Source: Pelosinus sp. UFO1
GTDB taxonomy: Bacteria; Bacillota; Negativicutes; DSM-13327
Direction of reading: 5' to 3'
NCBI RefSeq assembly: GCF_000725345.1
Contig: NZ_CP008852.1
Span: 3,960,001 to 4,024,000, forward strand
Length of the DNA: 64,000 bases
Of this stretch, positions 50,799-60,649 are shown one piece after another; positions within the stretch are counted from its first letter, which is position 1; each line of letters opens with the position of its first letter. The notes below the pieces were generated by a model. That model worked only from the letters and a program-made list of their open reading frames with translations, was not told the origin of the DNA and searched no databases. A program made the position numbers and the translations under genes.

Positions 50799-52544
50799 TT
50801 ATTGATCAATCATTATTTCTTTCATTCTATAATAAGAGGGTTTTCGCTGATAATCAGCATCAAATAGCAATCCATTACCTAACTGAAAGTATTCAAACAT
50901 AGGTGCTAGAGAAGAATACCGGTCAGTGACACCCCATTGCCCAAAACTTTTCAGCTTATCTTGCCTGATACTCATTGCCAGCATCTCACCAAAACCACGG
51001 GCTTGTTCATTTAATCGATGAGGCGTTGGCTTTGCGTTTAGATTTACATCCATCTCAGAAACTCGAACCTCTAGCCCCAAATCCACTATCTTTTGCATAT
51101 TTACCGCTACGAGCTCAGGCTGGGAACCGACATATTTACCAGCTTCCATGTCCTCATGCATTTGGAAGCCAATGCCATGTATTGGCACGCCACGAGCTAA
51201 AAGACGTTTTACCAATGCATATAAAGCATCAAATTTCTCGCCTGGCTCCTCAATACCATATTCATTTAAATACAGTCGAGCATTTTCATCCGTTGCATTT
51301 GCCTCACGAAAGGCAAAGTCAATATACTCTTCTCCCATAGCCTGGAACCAAGGATTGGCGGAACGAAGCCCCTTATTCGTGTTGTATCCCATATCTTTCA
51401 ACGGTTCATTTACAACATCCCACTCGGCAACTTTTCCCTTATAATGACCTACCACAGTTCGAATGTGCTCAGAAAGAATTTGTTTTACTTCATCTGACGA
51501 ACGTCGCCCCTCCGTTACCCACCTAGGCAAGGCCTCATGCCACACTAAAGCATGTCCATGGACGCGGATATTATTGTTTTGAGCAAATTCAACTAAAGCA
51601 TCTGCTTCATTAAATGCATAAAGATTAGGACCTGGATGGATAAACTGAAACTTCATATCGTTTTCAGGAGTAACCATACTAAATTCCTGTCCTACCAAAG
51701 ACTGATACTTTTCATCTGTAACCAACGGAATCGCCGCAACGGCTGCACCAATATAAATTGGTTTATCCCGAGAAGAGGCAATCGCCCGCAAAGAATCAGG
51801 GCTGACATTGTAGTTTTTTAGTGGTTCACGGTCTATAACCTGTACTTTAGATACTGTAGAAAGAGGCTGGGTTGAAATTTGACGAATTGTAAAACCGCCG
51901 CCTTGTTCTGCATCAGCTCCAAATACAATTTCTCCATTACTAAATACTCCTGGATCAGCTAATCGCCCAACTTGCTTTCCGTTTATTTCAAATAAGAAAT
52001 TTCCACCTATTCTAGACACACTCATTGTTACAATCCCTACCGCCCCATCACCAAATTTCTTAATGATTGGTTCAGGTAAACTACCATCCCAAGCAAATAC
52101 CATAAGCACTCCATTCTTTACTCCCAAACGAAGCCTCTTACCTTCTTGCCGCCATTCATCGTAAATAATTGGCAATGTTCCGTAAAGATCTAAATAGGCT
52201 CCTTTATCAGACCTTACATCCATAAGGATTGAAATAGTAAAATCACCTTCTACCTGTAGTATCGGGCCACGTAAGTTGATTGGTGGATTCGGCGTTGGTG
52301 TCATTTTAGCCATCTCTGCCACATCTGGATCTCTTGTTTCCTTGGGAACAGAAATCTTAGGAACAATCATACGGCCGACTGGCATAACTTCTATGCCACT
52401 ATCAGTAAGGGTAGCGCCAGTAAAGTGTCGCCAATCATGATTCGTAATTAAATCTGCCGCAGAGCAAGAGGGTGAATTAAAAAGGATCACTGAAAGCATT
52501 AGCCCTAAGAATATTCTTATCAATAACTTGTTTAACCGCTCCAT
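50799..52544 (-). CDS. Glycoside hydrolase family 10 (xylanase-like), exported
   Basis: A 581-aa protein with a signal peptide at about 1-30. An N-terminal beta-sandwich of about 190 residues resembles laminin-G/DUF1080-type sugar-binding domains. A full GH10 barrel follows from about 255 (VTPENDMKF, HGHALVWHEALP). Acid/base Glu is in DVVNEPL and nucleophile Glu in VRVSEMDVN. GH10 enzymes cut beta-1,4-xylan. Its place directly after pgaD on the same strand, before a shared terminator, is odd and may mean another beta-linked substrate. ATG 52544 follows GAGAGGTGGTATT. Confidence 0.88.
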   Translation of the reverse strand: MERLNKLLIRIFLGLMLSVILFNSPSCSAADLITNHDWRHFTGATLTDSGIEVMPVGRMIVPKISVPKETRDPDVAEMAKMTPTPNPPINLRGPILQVEGDFTISILMDVRSDKGAYLDLYGTLPIIYDEWRQEGKRLRLGVKNGVLMVFAWDGSLPEPIIKKFGDGAVGIVTMSVSRIGGNFLFEINGKQVGRLADPGVFSNGEIVFGADAEQGGGFTIRQISTQPLSTVSKVQVIDREPLKNYNVSPDSLRAIASSRDKPIYIGAAVAAIPLVTDEKYQSLVGQEFSMVTPENDMKFQFIHPGPNLYAFNEADALVEFAQNNNIRVHGHALVWHEALPRWVTEGRRSSDEVKQILSEHIRTVVGHYKGKVAEWDVVNEPLKDMGYNTNKGLRSANPWFQAMGEEYIDFAFREANATDENARLYLNEYGIEEPGEKFDALYALVKRLLARGVPIHGIGFQMHEDMEAGKYVGSQPELVAVNMQKIVDLGLEVRVSEMDVNLNAKPTPHRLNEQARGFGEMLAMSIRQDKLKSFGQWGVTDRYSSLAPMFEYFQLGNGLLFDADYQRKPSYYRMKEIMIDQ

Positions 52545-52713
52545 AATACCACCTCTCATTCCATTGCGTCATTTAGTATCACTACCTTATTATCCAGGAA
52601 CCAAGTCGCTATAAACCTCTTTTCCTTAAGTAAAAGATCCAAAGCGACTTGATCCTAAGGATAATTGGCACCTTAGTTAGAATTAAAATTCATCTGAAAC
52701 TTTTTTATCTAAT

Positions 52714-53178
52714 CTATTTTGCCGTAGGAGCGTTTGTGGAAAAACATTTTCCTTGATAGCTGCAAAGCACTAGTCCCTCTTCCTTGACTTCAATCGTAGC
52801 CGACTTAAACGTCTGTGCCAAAGCAACAGGCTCACTTTCAATAGCATACAATGTGCCTGTCTCTTCTAATGAGGGTGGTGGCACGGCACGACGACGATTT
52901 AAGCTGCCAAATCGAACCAAATTATATTTGGACCAAAGTAGCATGATGATAAATACAGCACTTCCTACTAAAGTAAGACGGATAAGCATATTTATCGTTG
53001 CTTCAACATCCTGGGGAGTAAAGAGATAGTTGTAAAAATACGTTCCTGCAGCACCCCATAAAGCAAGGGTTAACATGATTAGGAAAAAACTAAACACAGC
53101 AAGACCAATTGTGATGATCGTATTATCCGCTGCCTTCTGTTTACTTGATTGAAGTTTAGGCTCATTAATGATTGCCAT
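52714..53178 (-). CDS. pgaD: PgaD-like PNAG synthesis protein
   Basis: A 154-aa protein with two membrane helices (about 25-50 and 65-90) and a cytoplasmic tail, as in PgaD. Sequence identity to known PgaD appears low, so the call leans on size, topology and position after pgaC. ATG 53178 follows GAGGAGGTAATTCTA and overlaps the end of pgaC by 14 nt. PgaD supports PgaC and contributes to c-di-GMP control in E. coli. Confidence 0.75.
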   Translation of the reverse strand: MAIINEPKLQSSKQKAADNTIITIGLAVFSFFLIMLTLALWGAAGTYFYNYLFTPQDVEATINMLIRLTLVGSAVFIIMLLWSKYNLVRFGSLNRRRAVPPPSLEETGTLYAIESEPVALAQTFKSATIEVKEEGLVLCSYQGKCFSTNAPTAK

Positions 53179-54436
53179 TAGAATTACCTCCTCTTGCACC
53201 ATCAATCACTCGTATTCCTCTATCTGGACTGGTCCACGTTGCTGAAGTGCCTTTTTTCTTTAGAAAGGCTTTGGGGATCGCCCGTATTACAGCAAGTGAA
53301 TTAAACATCCAATAAATTACTGGATACCAGATAACAACGAAGTACACGGCAAGTAAATTCGAATCGTATTTCCTATCGAGAAATAAACTAAGGGAAAATT
53401 GAATGAGGCAAGTCAGGGCAATTATGCCACCAGTCCATTGAGGTATTGCATTTCCATAAGGTGCAAAGGCCGACTGGATTCCAAATAACACTCCCAATGC
53501 CCCCAAAATAGATACGGTTATAAAGGTTAATGCCCAAGTAACACTTAGCACATAGTCAAGGTATAGAGGCCATAAGCGGCATTCCTTCCAACTTGTAAGA
53601 ACATCGGAGTGACGTCTTAGTACTTCAATACCACCTTGGGCCCAGCGCACTCTTTGCCTCCAAAGGCCACCCAAGGTTTCTGGAACTAATATCCAACCAA
53701 GAGCATTGGTCTCGTAACGAACATCCCACTTCTTTTTCTCAATCTTCCACGTCATATCAATATCGTCCGTAATCATATCTGTACTCCATAGCCCTACGTC
53801 AATCAAAGCAGATCGACGAAATGCAGCTATAACACCTGATACTGTCAAAATCTTACCCAACAGCCTTTGGGTTCGCTTAATGAGACCTATTACACTAGAA
53901 TATTCGGCTGTCTGAATTTTAGCCAATAAACTGGTCCGATTACGCACCCTCGGGTTTCCAGTAACAGCTCCTACTCTAGGAAACTTTGTAAAGTGCCATA
54001 CTAACCAATGTAATGCTTTTTTATCTAAAAGACAATCCGCATCTATGGTTACAACGATTTCACCTTTACTCATTAAAAACCCATAATTTAAAGCTGCTGC
54101 TTTGCCCATATTCTGCTTGAGAATTAAGGAACGAACCTTCGGTGATTCCGCTACAATGTCATCAATCATTAAACAAGTTTTATCGGTACTGCCATCATCA
54201 ACAACAATAACTTCAAAATTTGGATAATCTGATTCTAAAATAGCATGCACTGTTTCCTTTATCGAATCTTCCTCATTGTGAGCTGGAACCATGATTGTCA
54301 TTAGAGGAAATTCTTGCAAATCCGGATACTCAGGCACGTTACGCTCATAGCGGAAATAAAAGTAGGAAGCTCCTATCATCCAAACAATACTCATAATGAT
54401 TGGATATAAGAAAATAAACTGTCCTAAAAATTCCAT
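53165..54436 (-). CDS. pgaC: Poly-beta-1,6-N-acetylglucosamine synthase PgaC
   Basis: A 423-aa family 2 glycosyltransferase. An N-terminal helix is followed by the GT2 core: VIVVDDGSTDKT, VTIDADCLL (DxD), TDDIDMTWKIE and the processivity motif QRVRWAQGG. Three to four C-terminal helices complete it. It polymerises UDP-GlcNAc into PNAG at the inner membrane. The start is ATG 54436 behind AAGGGGGCGAGGAC; 21 nt after pgaB. Confidence 0.93.
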   Translation of the reverse strand: MEFLGQFIFLYPIIMSIVWMIGASYFYFRYERNVPEYPDLQEFPLMTIMVPAHNEEDSIKETVHAILESDYPNFEVIVVDDGSTDKTCLMIDDIVAESPKVRSLILKQNMGKAAALNYGFLMSKGEIVVTIDADCLLDKKALHWLVWHFTKFPRVGAVTGNPRVRNRTSLLAKIQTAEYSSVIGLIKRTQRLLGKILTVSGVIAAFRRSALIDVGLWSTDMITDDIDMTWKIEKKKWDVRYETNALGWILVPETLGGLWRQRVRWAQGGIEVLRRHSDVLTSWKECRLWPLYLDYVLSVTWALTFITVSILGALGVLFGIQSAFAPYGNAIPQWTGGIIALTCLIQFSLSLFLDRKYDSNLLAVYFVVIWYPVIYWMFNSLAVIRAIPKAFLKKKGTSATWTSPDRGIRVIDGARGGNSNGNH

Positions 54437-54457
54437 GTCCTCGCCCCCTTGATATTA

Positions 54458-56290
54458 CTATGGTATCCGTACCGTTTTATCTTCAAACACGATATCAGGG
54501 ATGAAAATAAAGTCAATGGCTCCCTTGCTACGTAACATATCCATTTGCGCTTTTAGATCCTTTTCTTTAATCCACAAATTTCTATTACTATCAAAGGTTT
54601 CTAATTCAAAAGCGAACTTTGTTCCAGTATTAGCTAGAGTCGTCTCTGCTATTTTTCCTAACCACTGTAAGTAGTCACCATTTTGTTTTTGGTGAAAAGG
54701 ATAAGTCCTTATCACAGTGTAGTTAAAAGAATCTAAGTAACTCCCGAAATCCCGATCTTGCTCTTTAGTAAGCAGGTCCTCTGCAGATATGCTTTGCGCA
54801 AACAATGCATATGGTCGATAGGTATGAACGGATTTCATCATTTGAATCGTTAGATTTTGCACAGTCTCTTTTTGCATTCTCTTCCATTGATTGCGAATCG
54901 ACTCATCTTTTAAAACTTCGGCTGTAAGTTCTTTGTTAAATTTACTTTGAAAGCTTGCTTTCGCCGCTGACGAAAAATCTTCAGTCGTTACTGGATACAA
55001 ATCATCTTGAAAAAGCACTCCATCCACATACGTATAGGCAGCTAAATCAGCATAAAGTTCAACAAGTTTTTTTTGCACTATTGGACTAAAAGGTGTCGCC
55101 CTAGTATATCGACTATTATTCTGAACATCTGATACTATAAATCCATCCTCTGGATGTTCTTTAGTAAGCCACTGGGAGGACAAATCTGGCATCACAGCAT
55201 ATACTAAAAAACCTCCCTCGCGAAGTTTGCTGGCTATATGACTAAAAATATCGGCTTTTACAGGCATTACCGTTGTATGAAAGTAGGCACTTTCTATATC
55301 CTTATTTTCATTAGTAAATGCTCTTAAAAAGACGGTGTTAATACCTGTTTTATTAAACCTAGCAATTGCAAGATTTAAGTTACTATCCGTTGTACGTAAA
55401 CTATTAGAATCGTAGATAGTATCAATATCTAAACGAGCTGCCCTCATAGGATTATTTTCTAGCCCTCCACTCTTGACGAAAGAAGCATAAAATGAAGTAT
55501 TAGGATTTTTCATGATAATTCCTCGACGCGCTTCGACTAAACCCTTTTGACCAACTTCATTCATTCCGCCACCCAGTGTAAACATAGACTCAAATCCCTT
55601 ATTTTTTGCAATCTCTATGGCAGTTAGATTATACTCACCGTAAGGCCAAACTAGCGCCTGGACTTTATGTCCTAGCTCTCTTTCAAACACTTTTTGAGAT
55701 TGATCCAAATCATCGGAAACCCTTTTCGTATACTCTTCCATGGTTTCATAATGATCATTGGTATAAGTACGAGTCGCCAATAATTCCCCCCGATCACCTT
55801 GTGAGTTCATTACCGTAAAACGATGGGACCTGAAAGAATGAGAAGCAATTGTGACTAAACCTGAGGCATCCATCTCTCTTATTTGCTGCCAACTTACTAG
55901 CTTCCCTACATCAGAAGGAGCATAATCTAGCCAAGAACCAACAATAGCGAGCATAGCAGGGTAGTTATACTGTTTGAGCAAAGGATATACTTCATTGTAA
56001 AAGGAGATATATCCATCATCAAACGTGAGCATGACTGGTTTCTCAGGCAATGGTGCCCCATCTTTCGTAAAAGCAATATACTGTTCTAAAGAAATAGGGT
56101 GATAACCATTGGCCTTTAAGTAGGACAAGTGACTAATTAATGTCTCTTTAGTAACTGTATATTCATTATTAACAGTTCCCCCTACGTCATGGTAACAGAT
56201 AATGGGTACACCTCTATCTGCTGCCATGACATTAGAAGAAAAAATAAATTGAAAGACAGCTACCAAAGTGATAATCCATCTCTTTGGCAT
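54458..56290 (-). CDS. pgaB: PNAG N-deacetylase PgaB
   Basis: A 610-aa exported protein with signal peptide 1-23 (MAADR). The polysaccharide deacetylase domain covers about 25-260 (ICYHDVGG, LTFDDGY with metal Asp, IASHSFRSH). The C-terminal GH-like domain covers about 300-600 (YVDGVLFQDDLYP, the GH153-type acidic site). PgaB removes some acetyl groups, which PgaA export needs. In E. coli it is a lipoprotein; here the signal lacks a lipobox Cys. ATG after AAGGAGAGGATCCT. Confidence 0.92.
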   Translation of the reverse strand: MPKRWIITLVAVFQFIFSSNVMAADRGVPIICYHDVGGTVNNEYTVTKETLISHLSYLKANGYHPISLEQYIAFTKDGAPLPEKPVMLTFDDGYISFYNEVYPLLKQYNYPAMLAIVGSWLDYAPSDVGKLVSWQQIREMDASGLVTIASHSFRSHRFTVMNSQGDRGELLATRTYTNDHYETMEEYTKRVSDDLDQSQKVFERELGHKVQALVWPYGEYNLTAIEIAKNKGFESMFTLGGGMNEVGQKGLVEARRGIIMKNPNTSFYASFVKSGGLENNPMRAARLDIDTIYDSNSLRTTDSNLNLAIARFNKTGINTVFLRAFTNENKDIESAYFHTTVMPVKADIFSHIASKLREGGFLVYAVMPDLSSQWLTKEHPEDGFIVSDVQNNSRYTRATPFSPIVQKKLVELYADLAAYTYVDGVLFQDDLYPVTTEDFSSAAKASFQSKFNKELTAEVLKDESIRNQWKRMQKETVQNLTIQMMKSVHTYRPYALFAQSISAEDLLTKEQDRDFGSYLDSFNYTVIRTYPFHQKQNGDYLQWLGKIAETTLANTGTKFAFELETFDSNRNLWIKEKDLKAQMDMLRSKGAIDFIFIPDIVFEDKTVRIP

Positions 56291-56312
56291 AGGATCCTCT
56301 CCTTCTTACTTT

Positions 56313-58619
56313 TTACCAGATAACTTGATACTGAATATCATATTGACGAGAACCAAAATGTAAACCACTTGAATTGAGGAGACGATTCGTCCTTGCACCA
56401 TATTCTGCTCCCACAATCAACACTTGATTGGGAGAAAAATTATGTCCATACTCCAATCGGAAACTTGGTTCAAAGTCATTTGGATCTGGCCTATCCCTAC
56501 CCCAAGCTAAGGTTGTAGTAGCTTCCCAGTAACCTTTCGGAATGACCCACCGTTGGGTAAAACCAGTTCCATAAGCCTGCCTAACGGTAGGACTTTCATA
56601 CACTGTATCAAGTCCATTAATTTGTTGAAGTTTATAGTTACTACGATTGACAAAAACAAACCAATCTACACTTTTCCTTTCATTGTCAAACAAGGTACGA
56701 TCCCATCTAAGATCATAGCTATTCACTTGATTGCCATCGCTATAAAGGCCGCGAGTAAAGTTAAAGGAGTAAGTATCTTTTAAACCTACTTGCCGTGTAA
56801 ATCCTATCCGATAATTTGATGACATAATACGCCCCAGAAGTTCTGCATTTGTAGGATTTAACGCCTGTGCATCCAAAATAGGAGTTCTTTCAAAATCTAA
56901 GTTTAATACTGCATGATCATTAAAATAGTAATTATTATAAACTCGATATCCTGAAAAGGTTCCACTGCTTTGGTAGCTATCTACCCATAGCCTTGTATCA
57001 AACTTCATTCCAAGATATTGTAGACCCAATGATTTGCTTTTCAGAGTGGTACTTTCATTAACATCTTTATCAGTAATACGATTTGTACCAATGCTAGCTA
57101 ATATTGAGTAACTACCACCAATGCTCTGATCCGAAGTGACCACAAACTGCCTAGATTCAATCCCCTTATAGTCGGAAGAATAGATATAGGAAAAATCCGC
57201 TCCTCCTTTACGCCTACTGTCATAGCTCGCAATTGCTGATTGGCTTATGGCATTTCGAGCATATTTCTCTCTGAGAATACCAACAGCTTGACCTGCTGCA
57301 TGATAGTCACCCACAGTTACAGCAGCCTCTACCATTCCCCCATTGCCCACTAACTGTCCACCAGGCAGTTTTGCTAAAGCTGCAAATTGTTCATAAGCCT
57401 GACGAGGCATTTGGTTATCAGCTAAGGAACTGGCCATTTCCTGACGAAAAGCTGGAATATCGGGAAATTGTTCAACTACTAATCCATAAATGGATTTACC
57501 TGCCGCATACCGATTTTTAGCAACAAAATCATAGGCATCATCTAAAATAACCTCGGCGCGTTTGGGATCTTCCTTCAATACTTGCCGGTAAAGTTCTGTC
57601 CCCTTCGCCACATTCCCCTCAGCCATATAAGAATAGGCTAGACCTAATTTTACGTTAACTGAATCAGGGTCACGCTTTAATATATGTTCGTATACTTTCT
57701 CTGCCTTCTGCAATTGTCCACTGCGAAGATAAGAATCTCCTAACGCTTGAAGACCAAAATTAGGGATCTTGCCGTAATCAGGCCATAAACGTTCACCTTC
57801 AGAGATAGCTGTTTTATAATCTGCATTCAATCTTAAAGCAGTAATATAATCACCCTGCATCCACACATCAGCCGTTCCATCTTGAATATATGGCTTCAAC
57901 AAAAGAATCGCCCTGGCTTCATCCCCAACTCTTATGTATGAAATTGCCATATCATAGTTTATCTGACGTCGTTTATTTATTCCTTCATCACCTGCTGGAA
58001 CTAAACTAAGTGCTTTTTCAAAGTCAGCTACAGCAGCTGTATGTTGGTTCATCAAGACTAATACTGACGCTCTACTAAGATATACATCTATATCATCAGG
58101 ATTTTTATCTAAAAGTAACTTATATATCTTATTACCAGCCTCTACTTCACCCATACGCAGCAAAGACTGCGCTTCCCATAGTAAAGCTTTGTGATCACCA
58201 GTCACTGCAACTTCATGAAATAGTTTTTGGGCTGCTTTATAGTCGCCTGTTTGATAATAAGCTCCTGCTACACTTACCTTTACGTACGTGGGCACTGTTT
58301 TACCATCTAACTTTTCATACATCTCAATCGCTGCTAAATTATTACCTGCCCAATTAAGAACAACGACATAATCAAATTGAATTTCTTTATTATCAGGATA
58401 TTTCTGATACAACTGCTTGAAGATTTCTAAAGATTCAGAGAATTGTTGAGACCTAGCTAATGCAATTGCATATTCCTTAGCAGCTACTAAATTTTCTTTA
58501 TTTTGATTATAAGCTATTTGTTTTTCGGATAGATTCGGATCATCAGCAGCAATAACTACCCCAAGATTCGACAACATTAACGTAAAGCATAGTCCTGATA
58601 TCCAATTTCCTACTTTCAT
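56313..58619 (-). CDS. pgaA: PNAG outer-membrane export porin PgaA
   Basis: A 768-aa protein with signal peptide 1-24. Tetratricopeptide repeats run from about 30 to 460 (YQTGDYKAAQKLFHEVA, DSYLRSGQLQKAEKVYEHIL). The C-terminal beta-barrel of about 290 residues ends GSRQYDIQYQVIW, with aromatic terminal residue as in outer-membrane barrels. It exports PNAG across the outer membrane; its presence shows a diderm envelope. First gene of pgaABCD; a Fur box lies about 110 nt upstream. Confidence 0.92.
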   Translation of the reverse strand: MKVGNWISGLCFTLMLSNLGVVIAADDPNLSEKQIAYNQNKENLVAAKEYAIALARSQQFSESLEIFKQLYQKYPDNKEIQFDYVVVLNWAGNNLAAIEMYEKLDGKTVPTYVKVSVAGAYYQTGDYKAAQKLFHEVAVTGDHKALLWEAQSLLRMGEVEAGNKIYKLLLDKNPDDIDVYLSRASVLVLMNQHTAAVADFEKALSLVPAGDEGINKRRQINYDMAISYIRVGDEARAILLLKPYIQDGTADVWMQGDYITALRLNADYKTAISEGERLWPDYGKIPNFGLQALGDSYLRSGQLQKAEKVYEHILKRDPDSVNVKLGLAYSYMAEGNVAKGTELYRQVLKEDPKRAEVILDDAYDFVAKNRYAAGKSIYGLVVEQFPDIPAFRQEMASSLADNQMPRQAYEQFAALAKLPGGQLVGNGGMVEAAVTVGDYHAAGQAVGILREKYARNAISQSAIASYDSRRKGGADFSYIYSSDYKGIESRQFVVTSDQSIGGSYSILASIGTNRITDKDVNESTTLKSKSLGLQYLGMKFDTRLWVDSYQSSGTFSGYRVYNNYYFNDHAVLNLDFERTPILDAQALNPTNAELLGRIMSSNYRIGFTRQVGLKDTYSFNFTRGLYSDGNQVNSYDLRWDRTLFDNERKSVDWFVFVNRSNYKLQQINGLDTVYESPTVRQAYGTGFTQRWVIPKGYWEATTTLAWGRDRPDPNDFEPSFRLEYGHNFSPNQVLIVGAEYGARTNRLLNSSGLHFGSRQYDIQYQVIW

Positions 58620-58726
58620 ATCTGCTCACCGTCCCCAAAATAGTTTAGTCTATTTGTCTAAAGCCTTAAAAAGAATATCCATTAAGGGATAATAATTCCA
58701 TTTGGTATTTTAATAATAGTATATAT

Positions 58727-58741
58727 TGATAATTATTATCG
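58727..58741 (-). promoter_or_regulatory. Fur box upstream of pgaA
   Basis: TGATAAT-T-ATTATCG, one mismatch from the 7-1-7 Fur consensus. It overlaps AT-rich sequence that could hold the pga promoter (TATACT nearby). Nothing else is seen in 58620-58845. Confidence 0.72.
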
Positions 58742-58845
58742 GTCAATATATATTTTCTCTTTATTGTTGTTATTTATTATATTTTTTCTCTATACACTTG
58801 TTACCATCTTTTTTATACTTAGTTACCAACATATTCACGCAATAA

Positions 58846-58893
58846 AAAAGGTGAATAGAACTCTACCCCCTTGTAGAACTCCATTCACCTTAT
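58846..58893 (-). terminator. Terminator of the chemotaxis operon
   Basis: AAGGTGAATRGA...TCCATTCACCTT stem, T-run TTTTTTATTG on the minus strand. Confidence 0.8.
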
Positions 58894-58910
58894 TATTTTA
58901 GAAAGATAAA

Positions 58911-59384
58911 CTATAAATAAGTCAATTCTAAATGTAGCATTGTTTCCCCAGCCTCAAATTCCATCCTTAGTTGTGATACGTTCTTCTTATACAAAATAAA
59001 ATGATTGTCACCCACAATTGTGAGGGGAGGTGTTATGCGATAATAATAACCCGTTCCCGCCAACAAGGCTTTCGCCCTTCCCGCTATCATATTCACCAGC
59101 TCAGCAACCCCATCGTATAGCTCTTCATCTGCCAATTCTATTATCCTAATACCAGTCATAAAAGAAACAATTGTGGCTGCATGTTGTTTACTCATTGCCA
59201 TAGACAGTATTGCATTTCGTTCACTTAGAATCATCATGACCCCAGTGATTTCAACCTTACTATTCTTTGAATTTTCAGCTTGCTGTTTAATCTCACAACA
59301 TTCCAGGCCAACCATAGTACTAAATACATCCGACACAGCTTGGGCTAAGCATTTTTGCAACAATACAGGATCTTCAATTTCCAT
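58911..59384 (-). CDS. cheX: CheX-like CheY-P phosphatase
   Basis: A 157-aa protein of the CheC/CheX/FliY phosphatase family, CheX type. The single active helix is DGVAELVNMIAGRAKALL with the conserved Glu and Asn three residues apart. It dephosphorylates CheY-P and resets signalling. It starts 4 nt after the stop of the cheY gene. Last gene of the operon. Confidence 0.87.
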   Translation of the reverse strand: MEIEDPVLLQKCLAQAVSDVFSTMVGLECCEIKQQAENSKNSKVEITGVMMILSERNAILSMAMSKQHAATIVSFMTGIRIIELADEELYDGVAELVNMIAGRAKALLAGTGYYYRITPPLTIVGDNHFILYKKNVSQLRMEFEAGETMLHLELTYL

Positions 59385-59388
59385 ATCA

Positions 59389-59763
59389 TTACATCCCCTC
59401 TCCCATACATTCTAATACTTTCTTCATTAATTCTTCAATAGTAAATGGTTTTACTAGATAATTAATGGCTCCAGCCTGGATCGCTCTTATAATATTTTCT
59501 TTTTCACTCTCCGTGGTAACCATCATAATAGGTATATGCTTTAAAGCAGCGGTATTTTTAACCTTTTCTAAGAAAACTAAGCCATCCATCCCTGGCATAT
59601 TCCAATCTAATAAAATTAGAAGGATCTCTTCGCCAGACTGTTCTAGTATGGTTAAAGCCTCCATTCCATCTGCAGCTTCCACTAGTTCATAATCAAGCAA
59701 TTCGACTCCGCTACGAATAATTTTTCGGATGATGGCCGAGTCATCTACTGATAATATTTTCAC
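59389..59763 (-). CDS. cheY: Single-domain response regulator, CheY-like
   Basis: A 124-aa receiver with Asp7/Asp8, phospho-acceptor Asp53 (LLLDWNMPG), Thr in MVTTES and Lys in YLVKPF. The start is taken as GTG 59763, because AAGGAG lies 8 nt upstream; a GTG at 59772 would overlap the site. It overlaps the end of cheR by 23 nt. Probable output of the adjacent MCP-CheW-CheV array, although no CheA gene is in the window. Confidence 0.88.
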   Translation of the reverse strand: MKILSVDDSAIIRKIIRSGVELLDYELVEAADGMEALTILEQSGEEILLILLDWNMPGMDGLVFLEKVKNTAALKHIPIMMVTTESEKENIIRAIQAGAINYLVKPFTIEELMKKVLECMGEGM

Positions 59764-60616
59764 AACTCCCACTCCTTACGCGATATAAATTGGCGTTTTT
59801 ATAATTCTCGGCTTCATAGCATTCTTTGTAATCCAAAAAGACTTCCGAGTTTCCTAAAATTAATACCCCCTTAGGTAACAGGGATTTATTAATTTTTCTG
59901 AAGACTTCTTCTTTGAATTGCTCTGAAAAATAGATCGCTACATACCGGAAAAAGATTACATCAAATAAACCTAAACTTGTAAAACTATTTTGCAGGTTAA
60001 ACTGTCTAAATTGAACACTGTTCTTAATTTTTTCGTCCAGTAACCAAATACGGCCATCTTGGCGAAAATATTTATCTCGATAGTTCTCTTGCATTCCACG
60101 TACCATAGAAATATTGTCATACTTACCCATTTTGGCCATACGCAGCACCGTGTGAGAAATGTCGGTAGCGATTATTTCGAAATGATCTAAGGTAATATCT
60201 TTAATGTTCTGCTCTGCCAGGTAATTGTCAATGCACATAGCTATCGAATAAGGTTCCTGTCCAGTGGCACAGGCGGCACTCCAAATTCGAATTTTTCCAC
60301 ATACACCCTGCCTAATTTTCTCAACGTAGTCTGGCAATAACTTTTCCTCTAATGCTTGCCAAGGAGTTTTATCTCTAAACCACAAGGTCTCGTTCGTTGT
60401 GATTGCATCAATAATTTGTTCCGCCAGGGTTGTTTGTTTCTGCTGGCTAAGCATGCAATATAGTTCATCAAAACTAGATAAGCCAAACGTAATTAAAAAT
60501 TTGGAAAGCCGACTCTCAATCAAATAGGCTTTCTCATCGCGAATCACAATTCCACATTGTTCTTCAATGTATTTTTGAAATAAATGAAATGCTTGGGACG
60601 ATAAGTTCATACTCAT
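59741..60616 (-). CDS. cheR: Chemoreceptor methyltransferase CheR
   Basis: A 291-aa protein. The N-terminal helical domain is at about 1-80, and the SAM-binding domain has RIWSAACATGQEPYSIAM and the late FFRYVAIYFSEQFKEEV. The family's usual NVxIYF reads YVAIYF. It methylates receptor glutamates. ATG after AGGGGGGATGATCA. Located between the MCP gene and cheY. Confidence 0.92.
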   Translation of the reverse strand: MSMNLSSQAFHLFQKYIEEQCGIVIRDEKAYLIESRLSKFLITFGLSSFDELYCMLSQQKQTTLAEQIIDAITTNETLWFRDKTPWQALEEKLLPDYVEKIRQGVCGKIRIWSAACATGQEPYSIAMCIDNYLAEQNIKDITLDHFEIIATDISHTVLRMAKMGKYDNISMVRGMQENYRDKYFRQDGRIWLLDEKIKNSVQFRQFNLQNSFTSLGLFDVIFFRYVAIYFSEQFKEEVFRKINKSLLPKGVLILGNSEVFLDYKECYEAENYKNANLYRVRSGSCENIISR

Positions 60617-60649
60617 TGATCATCCCCCCTATATTAATAATGAATTTAT

